Source: Saccharum officinarum
Taxonomy: Eukaryota; Streptophyta; Magnoliopsida; Poales; Poaceae
Length of the DNA stretch: 64,000 nt
Direction: 5' to 3'
Assembly: GCA_020631735.1 (NCBI GenBank)
Contig: CM036223.1
Span: 10,764,191-10,828,190 of the forward strand
Part shown: in pieces, positions 54,059 through 64,000 of the stretch
Position numbering within the stretch: the stretch's first letter is position 1
How the letters are laid out: each line of letters starts with the position of its first letter
Position numbers and translations under genes: made by a program
The notes under the pieces: model-generated
Told to the model about the DNA's origin: nothing
Database searches by the model: none
The model's input: only the letters and a program-made list of their open reading frames with translations

Positions 54059-56047
54059 TGAAAGGTCTTGCTGACTAGAGGGGGGAGGGGTGAATAGCCT
54101 ATTAAAAATTTCTGCAAAGACAAGCTAAACAAGTTTATCAATAAAACAAATAGCGAGATGCGAGTTTTGCTTAGCCTACGGGGTGTTTGCAAGCCACCTA
54201 ACCAATTCATAATTCTAGTATATTTGCACTCAACCGCACAAGTCAAACCACACAATTTAACTACAACTAAAGCTAGCTATCTACTCAAGCTAAGAGTTAC
54301 ACTAACAAGCTAGTAAGGTAACTAAGAAATTAATACAAGAGAGAGTTAGGAGGGTATCACCGAGGGGCGAAGTATTGAGCCAACCAATCAATATGATCAA
54401 GAGATGAATACCACAATATAAAACCATCGGGATCGATCAAACACAATAAGAATGATGACACGAAGATTTATCCCGAGGTTCACGTGCTTGCCGGCACGCT
54501 AGTCCCCGTTGTGTCCCTCTTCACCACGTTGTTCGGTGGCAATCGGTCACACACCGAGCCTCTCAAAAGGCGCCACAAGAACCTACCAAATGGCAAAAGG
54601 TTGCAATGACACGAAGCAATTTACTAATGTTGCCTTTGGCGCTTCGCCGAGGTAGGCACAAACCCCTCACAATCACCGGAGGTGGCCAAGAACAAACACC
54701 AACTCTTGCCAACGCCTCTAAGCTGCTCCAAGCCATCTAGGTGGCAGCAACCATCAAGAGAAACAAGAATCCCGCAGCAAATCAACCACCAAGTGCCAAC
54801 TAGATGCAATCTCACAATACAAATGCAATTGGATCACTTAATCTCACTTCGAATATGCAAAGAAGCAAGAGAGATGAGTGGGAGGGGAGTTGCTTAGCTC
54901 AAAGTGCTCACAAGTATGTCAAATGTTCGAGGGACAGAGCCTTGAGCCGGCCAACGAGTATTTATAGACATACCCCCTTCGAATAGAGCCGTTAGAAACT
55001 TAAACAGCTGAAATCGTGCTGACCGGACGCGCTGGTCCAACTGACCGGACGCGCCGGTCGCACAACGGCTAAGTCGCGAAGCACTGACCGGACGCGCTGG
55101 TCCAACTGACCGGACGCGCTGGTCGCCCAACGGCTAACTGCGAAGCAACGACCGGACGCGCTCATCGCGCAGACCGGACATGCTGCGAACGACCGGACGC
55201 GCTGGTCCCGTGAATGACCGGACGCGCTGGTCGCCTGAGCAGCGCTCAACGAAACAACGACCGGACGCGCTGAAGAAACATGACCGGACGCGACAGTGCC
55301 AGCGTCCGGTTACAGTCCAGTAAGCTCCCTGAACGACCGGACGCGTCCGATCATCAGTGACCGGACGCGCCTCGCGTCCGATCATCGAACTGAAAAACAC
55401 GCAGACTCTGAACACTGACCGGACGCGTCCGGTCATGCAAAGATCGCGTCCGGTTCAGCGTCCGGTCACCTCTGTGACCTCCGTTCGCCTCCGTTTCTTT
55501 TCCGGACTTCCGGCGTAGTGGAAAATAGTCGTTTCAACTTCTCGAAAACGCCTGAATCCCGCCTCGTGAGCTCGGCGGGAGGGAGAGAGGAACCCAAACC
55601 CTCTCTACCGCTCAAACTCCATCGCCTTCACAAACGTGCTAACACCACCAAGTGATCTTGTCATGTGTGAGTGTGTTAGCATTTTCACAATCATTTTTCG
55701 AGGCGATATTAGTTCTATCCAAATACATATGATCATGAAATACACACCTAGAGGCACTTAGGAGTTCAATAGCCACGTCATTTCCCTCTTTATAGTATGG
55801 CTATCTATCCTATAATGTAACCACACCCACTAGGTGTCTTAGTTACTAAAACACAACCCTTAAGCATATACCTTTGCCTTGATCACGTAGTGTTGCGTCC
55901 AAATCCAAGTGTGGCCATCATGTTCACCATGTCCATCTTGCCACCAACCTTGGAATGTACTAATCCTCATATGCTACATACAACTTAGGTATAGGATTAG
56001 TACTTAGGCATTGTCACTAATTACCAACACCAAACATAGGACTTTCA
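54059..56047 (-). repeat. 3' LTR of minus-strand Sirevirus-type element
   Basis: 1989 bp. On the plus strand it begins TGAAAG and ends CTTTCA, a perfect 6-bp terminal inverted repeat. It carries the palindrome-rich U3 block (about 55018-55470), with a perfect 20-bp palindrome at 55416-55435, and a minus-strand TATA region near 54958-54967. It is about the same length as the plus-strand LTR at 2743-4737. Confidence 0.92.
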
Positions 56048-57213
56048 ATCTCTCCCTTGTTGGTAATTGGTGACAACCCTTTCACAAAGATGTTATGATA
56101 AAATTTTGATTGAAGCCATGTCACATTGTCCAAGTATATTACCATGTGTAAGAATCATGGACATGTGATCATGAATTCAAATTGATAGCAATGGCTCCCC
56201 CTACATGTATGCTATATATTTGGATTTTGGAAGCATACATGTTAGATAGGAAAAATTAGGAGCATTGACTATCAATAGGTGCTAAGTGTTTAAGATTATA
56301 GACCTTTGAAGCGTGATACCATCGGAGCAGCGATAAACACCATCTTAGCACCTTGTGTAGTTAGATTCCACTTGGAAAAACACAAACATAACTAGAAACC
56401 TCGCGAGATCAACATTATAAGCAAGGATCTAGTACCACTATAAAAAACATGAAACAAGAAAAATCTAACTACTTCCTATTCATGCTAGTACCTCAATATA
56501 CCATTCAAATTATACTAGCAAGTCACCACACAAGCAATTTATCGGAGAAAAAGAAATGCATAACTATGCATCATATATATGAAGTGCACATGGAAATGCA
56601 ACATTCATGTTTAAGAGCTTGCTCCCCCTACTTGTGTGCTCAAAATTTTAGTTGATCCCCTTCTTTTATCAATTCTCCCCCTTTAGGATTTATCTTTGTG
56701 AACAACATTTTTCTCCCCCTTTGTGCTTCTCCCTCTTTGAGTTCTATCTTTGTGAACAATGTTTTCTCCCCCTTTGGCACCAATTGACCATAAGGAGCAA
56801 ACTTTAGATAGATTATCATGTTAAAATATGGGGTGAGGATCAAGTTTGTGATTCAACCTAGATTGCTTGCATAAATAAAATGCTTCGGTTTGATCCAAGG
56901 GCAAGCTTTTTCACACCTCACTAGAAGGGTTATCATGTACCATGTTGAAGCAAATATTTAGATAAGTTTTCTAGATTAAACACTTAGGATCACAAGCTAC
57001 TTAAATAAGTTATATGCTACCACTAGATCATACAAGTCATGGAAACAATAGTGGCACTATATAAACTTCAAATTCATTTGATTTTCATGAATAAGCCTAG
57101 AATATGTAAATTATGACTAGATGCACTAAACAAGTCCTTAGCATAGAATGTATGACATGTCAACCAATTGTACCTTGGGGCTCGAAGGAGAGGCATGTCA
57201 TATATGGGGTGCA
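56048..57213 (-). other. 3' non-coding region with multiple polypurine tracts
   Basis: On the minus strand, purine tracts AAAGGGGGAGAA and variants occur near 56764-56775, 56711-56722 and 56674-56684, and the terminal tract lies just before the LTR at 56049-56059. This matches the arrangement at 1614-2742. No gene. Confidence 0.8.
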
Positions 57214-60200
57214 TCAACTCATGTTGGAGAAGTCAAGTATGTTCAACTCATTCTTTAGCTTGTGAAATCTCTTCTCATCAAGTGGCTTGGTGAATAGATC
57301 GGCTAATTGATCTTCGGTGCCCACACTCTCAATAGCAATGTCACCCTTTTGTTGATGATCTCTAATAAAGTGATGGCGAACATCAATATGCTTTGTTCTT
57401 TGATGTTGAACCAGATTGTTGGTTAGCTTCACGGCACTTTCATTGTCACATAGCAATGGCATATTCTTGAAATTGATTCCAAAATCCTTCAATGTTGCCT
57501 TCATCCACAAGATTTGTGCACAACAACTACCCGCGGCGATATATTCGGCCTCGGCGGTAGATAGTGTAATACTATTTTGCTTCTTGGATGACCATGAGAC
57601 AAGTGATCTTCCCAATAATTGGTAAGTCCTGGAAGTGCTCTTTCTCTCCACTTTGTCACCGGCATAGTCAGAATCCGAATATCCAACTAGCTCAAAGCTT
57701 GCACCTTTGGGATACCATAATCCAACATCTTGTGTATGCTTTAAGTACCTCAATATTCTTTTTGTTACCTTCAAATAACTTTTTCTTAGTGAGGCTTGAA
57801 ATCTTGCACACATGCATACACTAAACATCACATCGGGCCTTGATGCCGTCACATAGAGTAGGCTACCAATCATTGATCTATATAGCTTTTGATCCACCAT
57901 GTTGCCACTCTTGTCACTATCCAAACTTCCACTAGTGCCCATTGGGGTTGTAATACTCTTTGCATCTTCTATGCCAAACTTCTTGAGCATATCTTTGATG
58001 TACTTGGTTTGACTCATAAATGTTCCTTCCTTCATTTGTTTGATTTGAAGTCCAAGAAAGAAACTAAGTTCACCAATCATTGACATTTCAAATTCATTTG
58101 CCATCATTTTCCTAAACTCATCACAATAATCTTGATTGGTTGAACCGAATATGATATCATTAACATATATTTGCAACACAAATAAGTCTTTCTCAATCTT
58201 CTTGGTGAATAGAGTAGTATCAACTTTGCCCATGATAAATCCTTTGGATAGTAAGAATCTCTTAATCTTTTATACCATGCTCTAGGTGCTTGCTTCAATC
58301 CATATAAAGCTTTTCTCAACTTGTATACATGATTGGGTTTCTTGTCATCTTCAAAACCGGGAGGTTACTCCACATACACCTCCTCTTGAATGTACCCATT
58401 GAGAAATGCACTCTTCACATCCATTTGATATAGCTTGATATTGTGAGCACAAACATAGGCAAGTAAGATCCTAATTGCTTCCAATCTTGCAACCAGGGCA
58501 TAGGTTTCACCAAAGTCAAGACCCTCTATTTGTGTGTAACCTTGAGCCACTAGTCTTGCTTTATTTCTTACTACTATCCCATCTTGATCTTGCTTGTTGC
58601 GAAAGACCCATTTTGTTCCAATGACATTGTGATCCTTAGGCCTCTCAACTAATTCCCATACTTCATTTCTCTTAAAGTTGTTGAGCTCTTCATGCATTAC
58701 ATTTACCCAATCCGGATCTCTCAATGCTTTATCAATGTTCTTGGGTTCTTCTATTGACATAAAAGAAGAGTGAGCACAAAATGATGCCAATCTTGATCTA
58801 GTTTGAACTCCTCTTTGTATGTCACCAATGATGGAATCCAATGGATAGTCTCTTGCAATGTTAGTTGGTTCAAGCACTTGGACTTGATTGCTTGGATGTT
58901 GATGTTGATCATGAGTTAGAGATGATGAACTAGCCACTTGTTGATCTTGTTGCACTTGAGATGATGTACTAGCTTGATTTTGCATTAGAGAACCACTAGC
59001 TTGTATAATTGGACTTTGGAGAACTTGATCTTTGTTGTCATCCACATCAATTACTTGTTTTGGTCTAATGTCACCAATATCCATTTCTTTCATAGCATTA
59101 GTCAATTGAGTTTCTCTCACATCATCCAAGTTATCTTTCTCATCTTGAGAACCATTTGTTTCATCAAACTCAACATCATGTACTTCTTCAAGTTGTCCAC
59201 TAGATAGGTTCCATACTCTATAAGCTTTGCTAGTAGTTGAGTAACCAAGTAGGAAGCCTTCATCACATTTCTTCTCAAACTTGCTCAATCTAGTGCCCTT
59301 CTTTAAGATGTAGCATTTGCAACCAAATACCCGAAAGTATGCAATGTTGGGCTTTCTTCCATTTAAGATCTCATATGGTGTCTTCTCTAGAAACTTGTGG
59401 CAATAGAGACGGTTGCTATAAAAGCAAGCCGTGTTGATTACTTTGGCCCAAAATGAATGACTCACATTATACTCATTCAACATTGATCTAGCCATATCAA
59501 TTAAGGTTCTATTCTTCCTATCAACTAGGCCATTTGATTGAGGTGTATACTTGGCCGAGAATTGATGTTTGATTCCAAGCTCATCACATAGCTCATCAAT
59601 TCTTGTGTTTCGAAACTCACTTCCATTGTTACTTCTTACTTTCTTGATTGTGGTTTCAAACTCATTTTGTACTCTCTTGATGAACTTCTTGAATATGTCA
59701 AATACATCACTCTTGTCCACAAGAAAGAATACCCATGTGTATCTAGTGAAATCATCCACAATCATAAAGCCATACTTGTTGCCACCAATGCTTGTGTATG
59801 TAGTTGGCCCAAATAGATCCATATGCAACAACTCAAATGCCTTGGAAGTACTCATAATGCTCTTCAATGGATGAGTGTTGCCCACTTGCTTTCCGGCTTG
59901 ACATGCACTACATAGCTTATCTTTCTCAAATGTGACATCCTTCAAGCCTCTAACTAAGTCATGCTTCACTAACTTGTTCAATTGCTTCATGCCAACATGA
60001 CTAAGTCTTCTATGCCGTAACCAATGCATACTTGATTTGGTGAGCAAGCATGTTGAAAGTTGAGTGTCACTAGCATTGAAATCAACCAAGTATAGATTCT
60101 CATATCTAAAGCCTTTGAAGATCAAGTTAGAGCCATCAACACTAACTATCTCCACATCATCAACACCAAATATGCACTTGAAACCGAGATCACACAATTG

Positions 60201-60443
60201 AGCAACCGAGAGAAGATTGAAGTTCAACTTTTCAACTAAGAGGTCATTGGAAATGCTATGATCATTAGAGATTGCAATCCTTCCAAGAGCCTTTACATCA
60301 CCCTTGCTATTGTCACCAAATGTGATGCTATCAATGCCACTATCATTTGATTTGAGAGAGTTGAACATTCTTGAATCACCGGTCATATGTTGAGAGCACC
60401 CACTATCAAGCACCCAATGTCTTCCTCCAGCCTTGTAATTTAC
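57214..60443 (-). pseudogene. Copia pol polyprotein, broken
   Basis: Domains on the minus strand are: protease ([12 protein letters not shown], at about 60413), integrase zinc region (H-x-H and CSAC, about 59900-60000), integrase core (DLFGPT and following), reverse transcriptase and RNase H, ending at 57214. Breaks: a TAA at 58365-58367 inside the reverse transcriptase and a frameshift near 58240-58260. Changed residues: the integrase segment normally reading SDNG is SNNG, the usual glutamate in the ERKN motif is aspartate, and the YVDD box is YVND. These affect catalytic acids of integrase and reverse transcriptase, so this copy cannot work by itself. RNase H acids remain. Confidence 0.93.
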
Positions 60444-60455
60444 CTACAAAACAAT

Positions 60456-61508
60456 TTAATGTTTCTTAGGTACCCATACTTGTTTGGGTCCTTGTAGGTT
60501 AGTCACTAAGCTCTTTGGTACCCAAATAACCTTCTTCTTTGGGCCCATAATTGGTGTACCAACAAACCTAGCATGCACACCTTTCTCACCCTTGGTAAGC
60601 ACATAACAAGAATCAAAAGGAATGTAAGGTACATTAGCATTTTTCTTGTTCTTGTTCATTTTATTGCAATTAATCTCTAGATGCCCAACTTGCTTGCATC
60701 TATTGCAATAACAACCATTGCCCTTCACAAAGCGAGGCTTTAGAGTAGCAAAGGCCGCCTTGCCCTTCTTGGGAGTATAGCCTAATCCCTCTTTGTTAAG
60801 AGAGAACCTTTGGCTACCCAAGCATTTTAGCAAGCGGGCATCCCCACCATAGGCATTGCCTAATGCGCGGGTGAGATCATCCATCTCTCTCTTTAGAGTC
60901 TCATTCTCAACCACAAGTGATGAATCACTAGTAGTAGAGATAGGGTTGGTTGTGGTGGATGATGATGAGCTACATGAAGCATTAGTAGGACCAACAAATA
61001 AAGAATCATCAATAATATCACATGTTAGTCCAATGTCACAAGTGACAATCACTTGCTCCTCCTTAGCTTCCTTCATGAGCTTCTCCAACTTGAGGTCCTT
61101 TTCCTTGATGAGCTCAAGTAGAGTGGAGTGGGCTTCCTTAAGCCTAGTGTGAGCAATTTCAAGATCCTTGTGGTCTTCCTTTAGACACTCACGAGAAGCC
61201 TCTAGCTCATCAAAGGATTTCCTAAGAGCTTTGAGCTCTTGTTCAATTCCTTTGCACTCCTTACTCTTTTTGAGAAAAACAAGCTCCTCCATCAAGGCAT
61301 TATTTTCATTGCTCTTGGCAATGAGCTCTTGTTCCAAGATTTTATATTTCTTGGTTGTCCTCTTGTAGCCCTTGCTCATTTGATCTATTATGCCCAATAG
61401 ATCATCCTTATAGTAGTCCTCATCCTCCTCATCATCACTCCTACAATTATCACTAGCATAAGAATCATCATCACTATCATCATATTTTACCTTTGTAGGC
61501 TTGGCCAT
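60456..61508 (-). pseudogene. Gag C-terminal part with coiled coil and zinc knuckle
   Basis: A 350-residue open frame on the minus strand. An acidic start (DDSDDDSYASDN) is followed by a long Lys/Glu-rich heptad region (about residues 45-155), likely a coiled coil. A CX2CX4HX4C zinc knuckle (CNRCKQVGHLEINC) lies near residue 275. It continues in the same frame from the upstream gag after the TAG at 61638-61640. It ends at a TAA (60456-60458), with a TAG four codons later (60444-60446), before the protease. Sirevirus Gag proteins are long and have coiled-coil sections like this. Confidence 0.75.
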
Positions 61509-61637
61509 AAGGCTTGTTGATGAAGTGTCGAAGATGGATGGCTTGTTGGAGAGGGCGATGTTTGCAATGGCTCGCCGAGTGGTCCTCTCATCATCACTAG
61601 AGCTTTCATCATCATCACTATTGGAGTTGTCACTATC

Positions 61638-62651
61638 CTAAGTGACTACATAACCACCACCCTTCTTCTTCTTGTTGAAAGTAAAGCTCTTCTTTGCTTT
61701 CTTCTCATTCTCTTTCTTATCCTTCTTGTTCTCCTTGAGCTTCAAGTCCCCATTATGAAATCTCTTATCTTCATAGAGGCAATCCGCCACTATGTGATCG
61801 GGGCTATTGCAATTGTAGCAAAGGGTCTTTGCCTTTATAATGTCTCTCCTCTTCCTTGCCCCATATCCTTTCTTCTTCATGAACCTTCCCATCTTATGCA
61901 CAAGGAGGGCTATGGTCTCATCATCGAATGGATCATCATCATCACTCTCCACCTTGCTCTTGCCCTTAGAGGATGAAGCCTTGAATGTAATGGGCTTCTC
62001 TTGCTTGACCTTGGTCTCCTTCTTCTCTTCTACCTCATCTTCATCATCATTGTATTGGGCATCGGTCATTATATCTCCAAGCACATTGGTTGGTTTGACC
62101 TTGTCCAATCCCTCTCTAAAGATCATTCTTCTCAAGGTGGCAAACTTCTTGGGTAAGCACATCAAGAACTTGTGTGGGAAGTCCTTGTCCTCAACCTTCT
62201 CCCCAAGCCCCTTGAGATCATTGACAATGACTTGGAGCCTATAGAACATCTCCGGGATGGATTCATCATCCTTCATCTTGAATGTGGAGAACTTGTCCTT
62301 GAGCATATATAGTTTGACACTTTTTACTATTGAAGTGCCTTCATATGTTTCTTTAAGCCTTATCCAAAGCTCATTTGCCTTTTCAAGATCTTTGATTTGC
62401 TCAAATACTTTGTCATCAATGGCACGGTAGATTGTGTCAAGTGCCGCTGTATTGCATTGTTTGTTGATGCGGTCATTGGGAGTGAGGTTTTACTCATCAA
62501 GAATGATGTATCCTTCTTTGGTCACATCCCAAACCTTCTCATGTATATTGCCTAGATATTGCTTCATCTTCCTTTTCCAATGATCAAAGGAAGAGACACC
62601 ATCAAAGAATGGAGGCTTGCCATTTACATGATTGAACATAACTTGAGCCAT
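61638..62651 (-). pseudogene. Gag N-terminal part, broken
   Basis: The start codon on the minus strand is at 62651 (MAQVMFNHVNGKPPFF...), 41 bases after the primer-binding site. The frame reads a typical Copia Gag (UBN2-type) and is broken by a TAA at 62490-62492, continues open to a TAG at 61638-61640, and includes a zinc knuckle CYNCNSPDHIVADC with flanking Lys-rich segments. The protein would form the particle that packages the element RNA. Confidence 0.85.
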
Positions 62652-62691
62652 CTTACACCGAGGTTGTTAAGCCTTACAAACGGTGACCACG

Positions 62692-62703
62692 GCTCTGATA
62701 CCA
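62692..62703 (-). other. Primer-binding site (initiator tRNA-Met)
   Basis: On the minus strand it reads TGGTATCAGAGC, complementary to the 3' end of initiator tRNA-Met. It lies 2 bases after the 5' LTR end, the standard place. Confidence 0.93.
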
Positions 62704-62705
62704 CT

Positions 62706-64000
62706 TAAAAGGTCTTGATGGCTAGAGGGGGGGGTGAATAGCCTATTAAAAATTTCTACAAAGACAAGCTAAATAAGTTTATCAATAAAAAAATAGCGAG
62801 ATGCGAGTTTTGCTTAGCCTACGGGGTGTTTGCAAGCCACCTAACCAATTCACAATTCTAGTATATTTGCACTCAACCGCACAAGTCAAACCACACAATT
62901 TAACTACAACTAAAGCTAGCTAGCTACTCAAGCTAAGAGTTACACTAACAAGCTAGTAAGGTAACTAAGAAATTAATACAAGAGAGAGTTAGGAGGGTAT
63001 CACCGAGGGGCGAAGTATTGAGCCAACCAATCAATATGATCAAGAGATGAATACCACAATATAAAACCATCGGGATCGATCAAACACAATAAGAATGATG
63101 ACACGAAGATTTATCCCGAGGTTCACGTGCTTGCCGACACGCTAGTCCCCGTTGTGTCCTTCTTCACCACGTGGTTCGGTGGCTAATCGGTCACACACCG
63201 AGCCTCTCAAAAGGCACCACAAGAACCTACCAAATGGCAAAAGGTTGCAATGACACAAAGCAATTTACTAATGTTGCCTTTGGCGCTTCGCCGAGGTAGG
63301 CACAAACCCCTCACAATCACCGGAGGTGGCCAAGAATAAACACCAACTCTTGCCAACGCCTCCAAGCTGCTCCAAGCCGTCTAGGTGGCGGCAACCATCA
63401 AGAGAAACAAGAATCCCGCAGCAAATCAACCACCAAGTGCCAACTAGATGCAATCTCACAATACAAATGCACTTGGATCACTCAATCTCACTTCGAATAT
63501 GCAAAGAAGCAAGAGAGATGAGTGGGAGGAGAGTTGCTTAGCTCAAAGTGCTCACAAGTATGTCAAATGTTCGAGGGACAGAGCCTTGAGCCGGCCAACG
63601 AGTATTTATAGATGTACCCCCTTCGAATAGAGCCGTTAGAAACTTAAACAGCCGAAATCATGCTGACCGGACGCGCTGGTCCAACTGACCGGACGCGCCG
63701 GTCGCACAACGGCTAAGTCGCGAAGCACTGACCGGACGTGCTGGTCCAACTGACCGGACGCGTTGGTCGCCCAACGGCTAACTGCGAAGCAACGACCGAA
63801 TGCGCTCATCGCGCAGACCAGACGCGCTGCGAACGACCGGACGCGCTGGTCCCGTGAATGACCGGACGCGCTGGTCGCCTGAGCAGCGCTCAACGAAACA
63901 ACGACCGGATGTGCCGAAGAAACATGACCGGACACGACAGTGCCAGCGTCCGGTTACAGTCCAGTAAGCTCCCTAAACGACAGGACGCGTCCGATCATCA
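62706..64000 (-). repeat. 5' LTR of minus-strand Sirevirus-type element (cut by window end)
   Basis: 1295 bp are visible, nearly identical to the 3' LTR at 54059-56047 with scattered changes (for example aagctaaataag against aagctaaacaag). It contains the minus-strand TATA region near 63602-63611 and most of the palindromic array (63664-64000). Confidence 0.92.

Larger units (their letters stand above)
54059..64000 (-). mobile_element. Sirevirus-type Copia retrotransposon with both LTRs
   Basis: On the minus strand the order is 5' LTR (62706 to beyond 64000), primer-binding site, gag, pol, multiple polypurine tracts, 3' LTR (54059-56047). The internal region is 6658 bp. The gene order protease-integrase-reverse transcriptase-RNase H is Copia. 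The two zinc knuckles and the repeated purine tracts place it in the Sirevirus lineage (Opie/Ji relatives). It is not autonomous because of several stops, a frameshift and altered catalytic residues. The 5' end lies outside the window, so the target duplication cannot be checked. Confidence 0.93.

Overview
This is nuclear DNA from a grass. The signs are GC-rich first exons, GT-AG introns, cereal-type proteins and many grass transposon families (Sirevirus Copia elements, Stowaway- and Tourist-like MITEs, hAT elements, a TRIM). The MMT protein and the repeats suggest a panicoid grass such as a sugarcane, Miscanthus or sorghum relative, but the sequence alone does not fix the species.

Layout. 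1-4737: the 3' part of a plus-strand Sirevirus-type Copia retrotransposon (broken pol, several polypurine tracts, 3' LTR). 4738-5517: a truncated minus-strand LTR of the same broad type. 5612-7619: a solo LTR with a perfect 5-bp target duplication. 7605-20612 and 20713-33719 are two nearly identical 13-kb copies separated by exactly 100 Ns. Each holds a Gypsy-like solo LTR, a frameshifted 12-oxophytodienoate reductase (OPR) gene, several DNA transposons, and a first exon related to methionine S-methyltransferase (MMT). Both copies run right up to the gap, so an unmerged contig overlap is more likely than a real tandem duplication.

33754-37925: non-coding DNA with two Stowaway-like MITEs and a decayed, inverted 1-kb piece of 18S rDNA. 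37926-51824: three ordinary plus-strand genes that look intact. These are MMT (12 exons, S-methylmethionine synthesis), an organelle-type RNase H1 with a hybrid-binding domain (9 exons), and the CHIP-type U-box E3 ubiquitin ligase (8 exons, one GC-AG intron). They are unrelated housekeeping or stress genes and do not form a pathway. 52217-53144: a complete TRIM element. 53324-53450: a likely MCM-helicase gene fragment. 54059-64000: a minus-strand Sirevirus-type element with both LTRs (the outer one cut by the window edge), a primer-binding site, and gag and pol broken by stops, a frameshift and changed catalytic residues.

No new multi-gene system is visible. The points most worth following are the apparent assembly artefact, the orphan MMT-like first exon whose splice phase matches MMT exon 2, the nonsense codon shared by the two Sirevirus copies, the palindrome-rich LTR promoters, and the rDNA insertion. 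All exon boundaries were read by eye from splice consensus and protein continuity.
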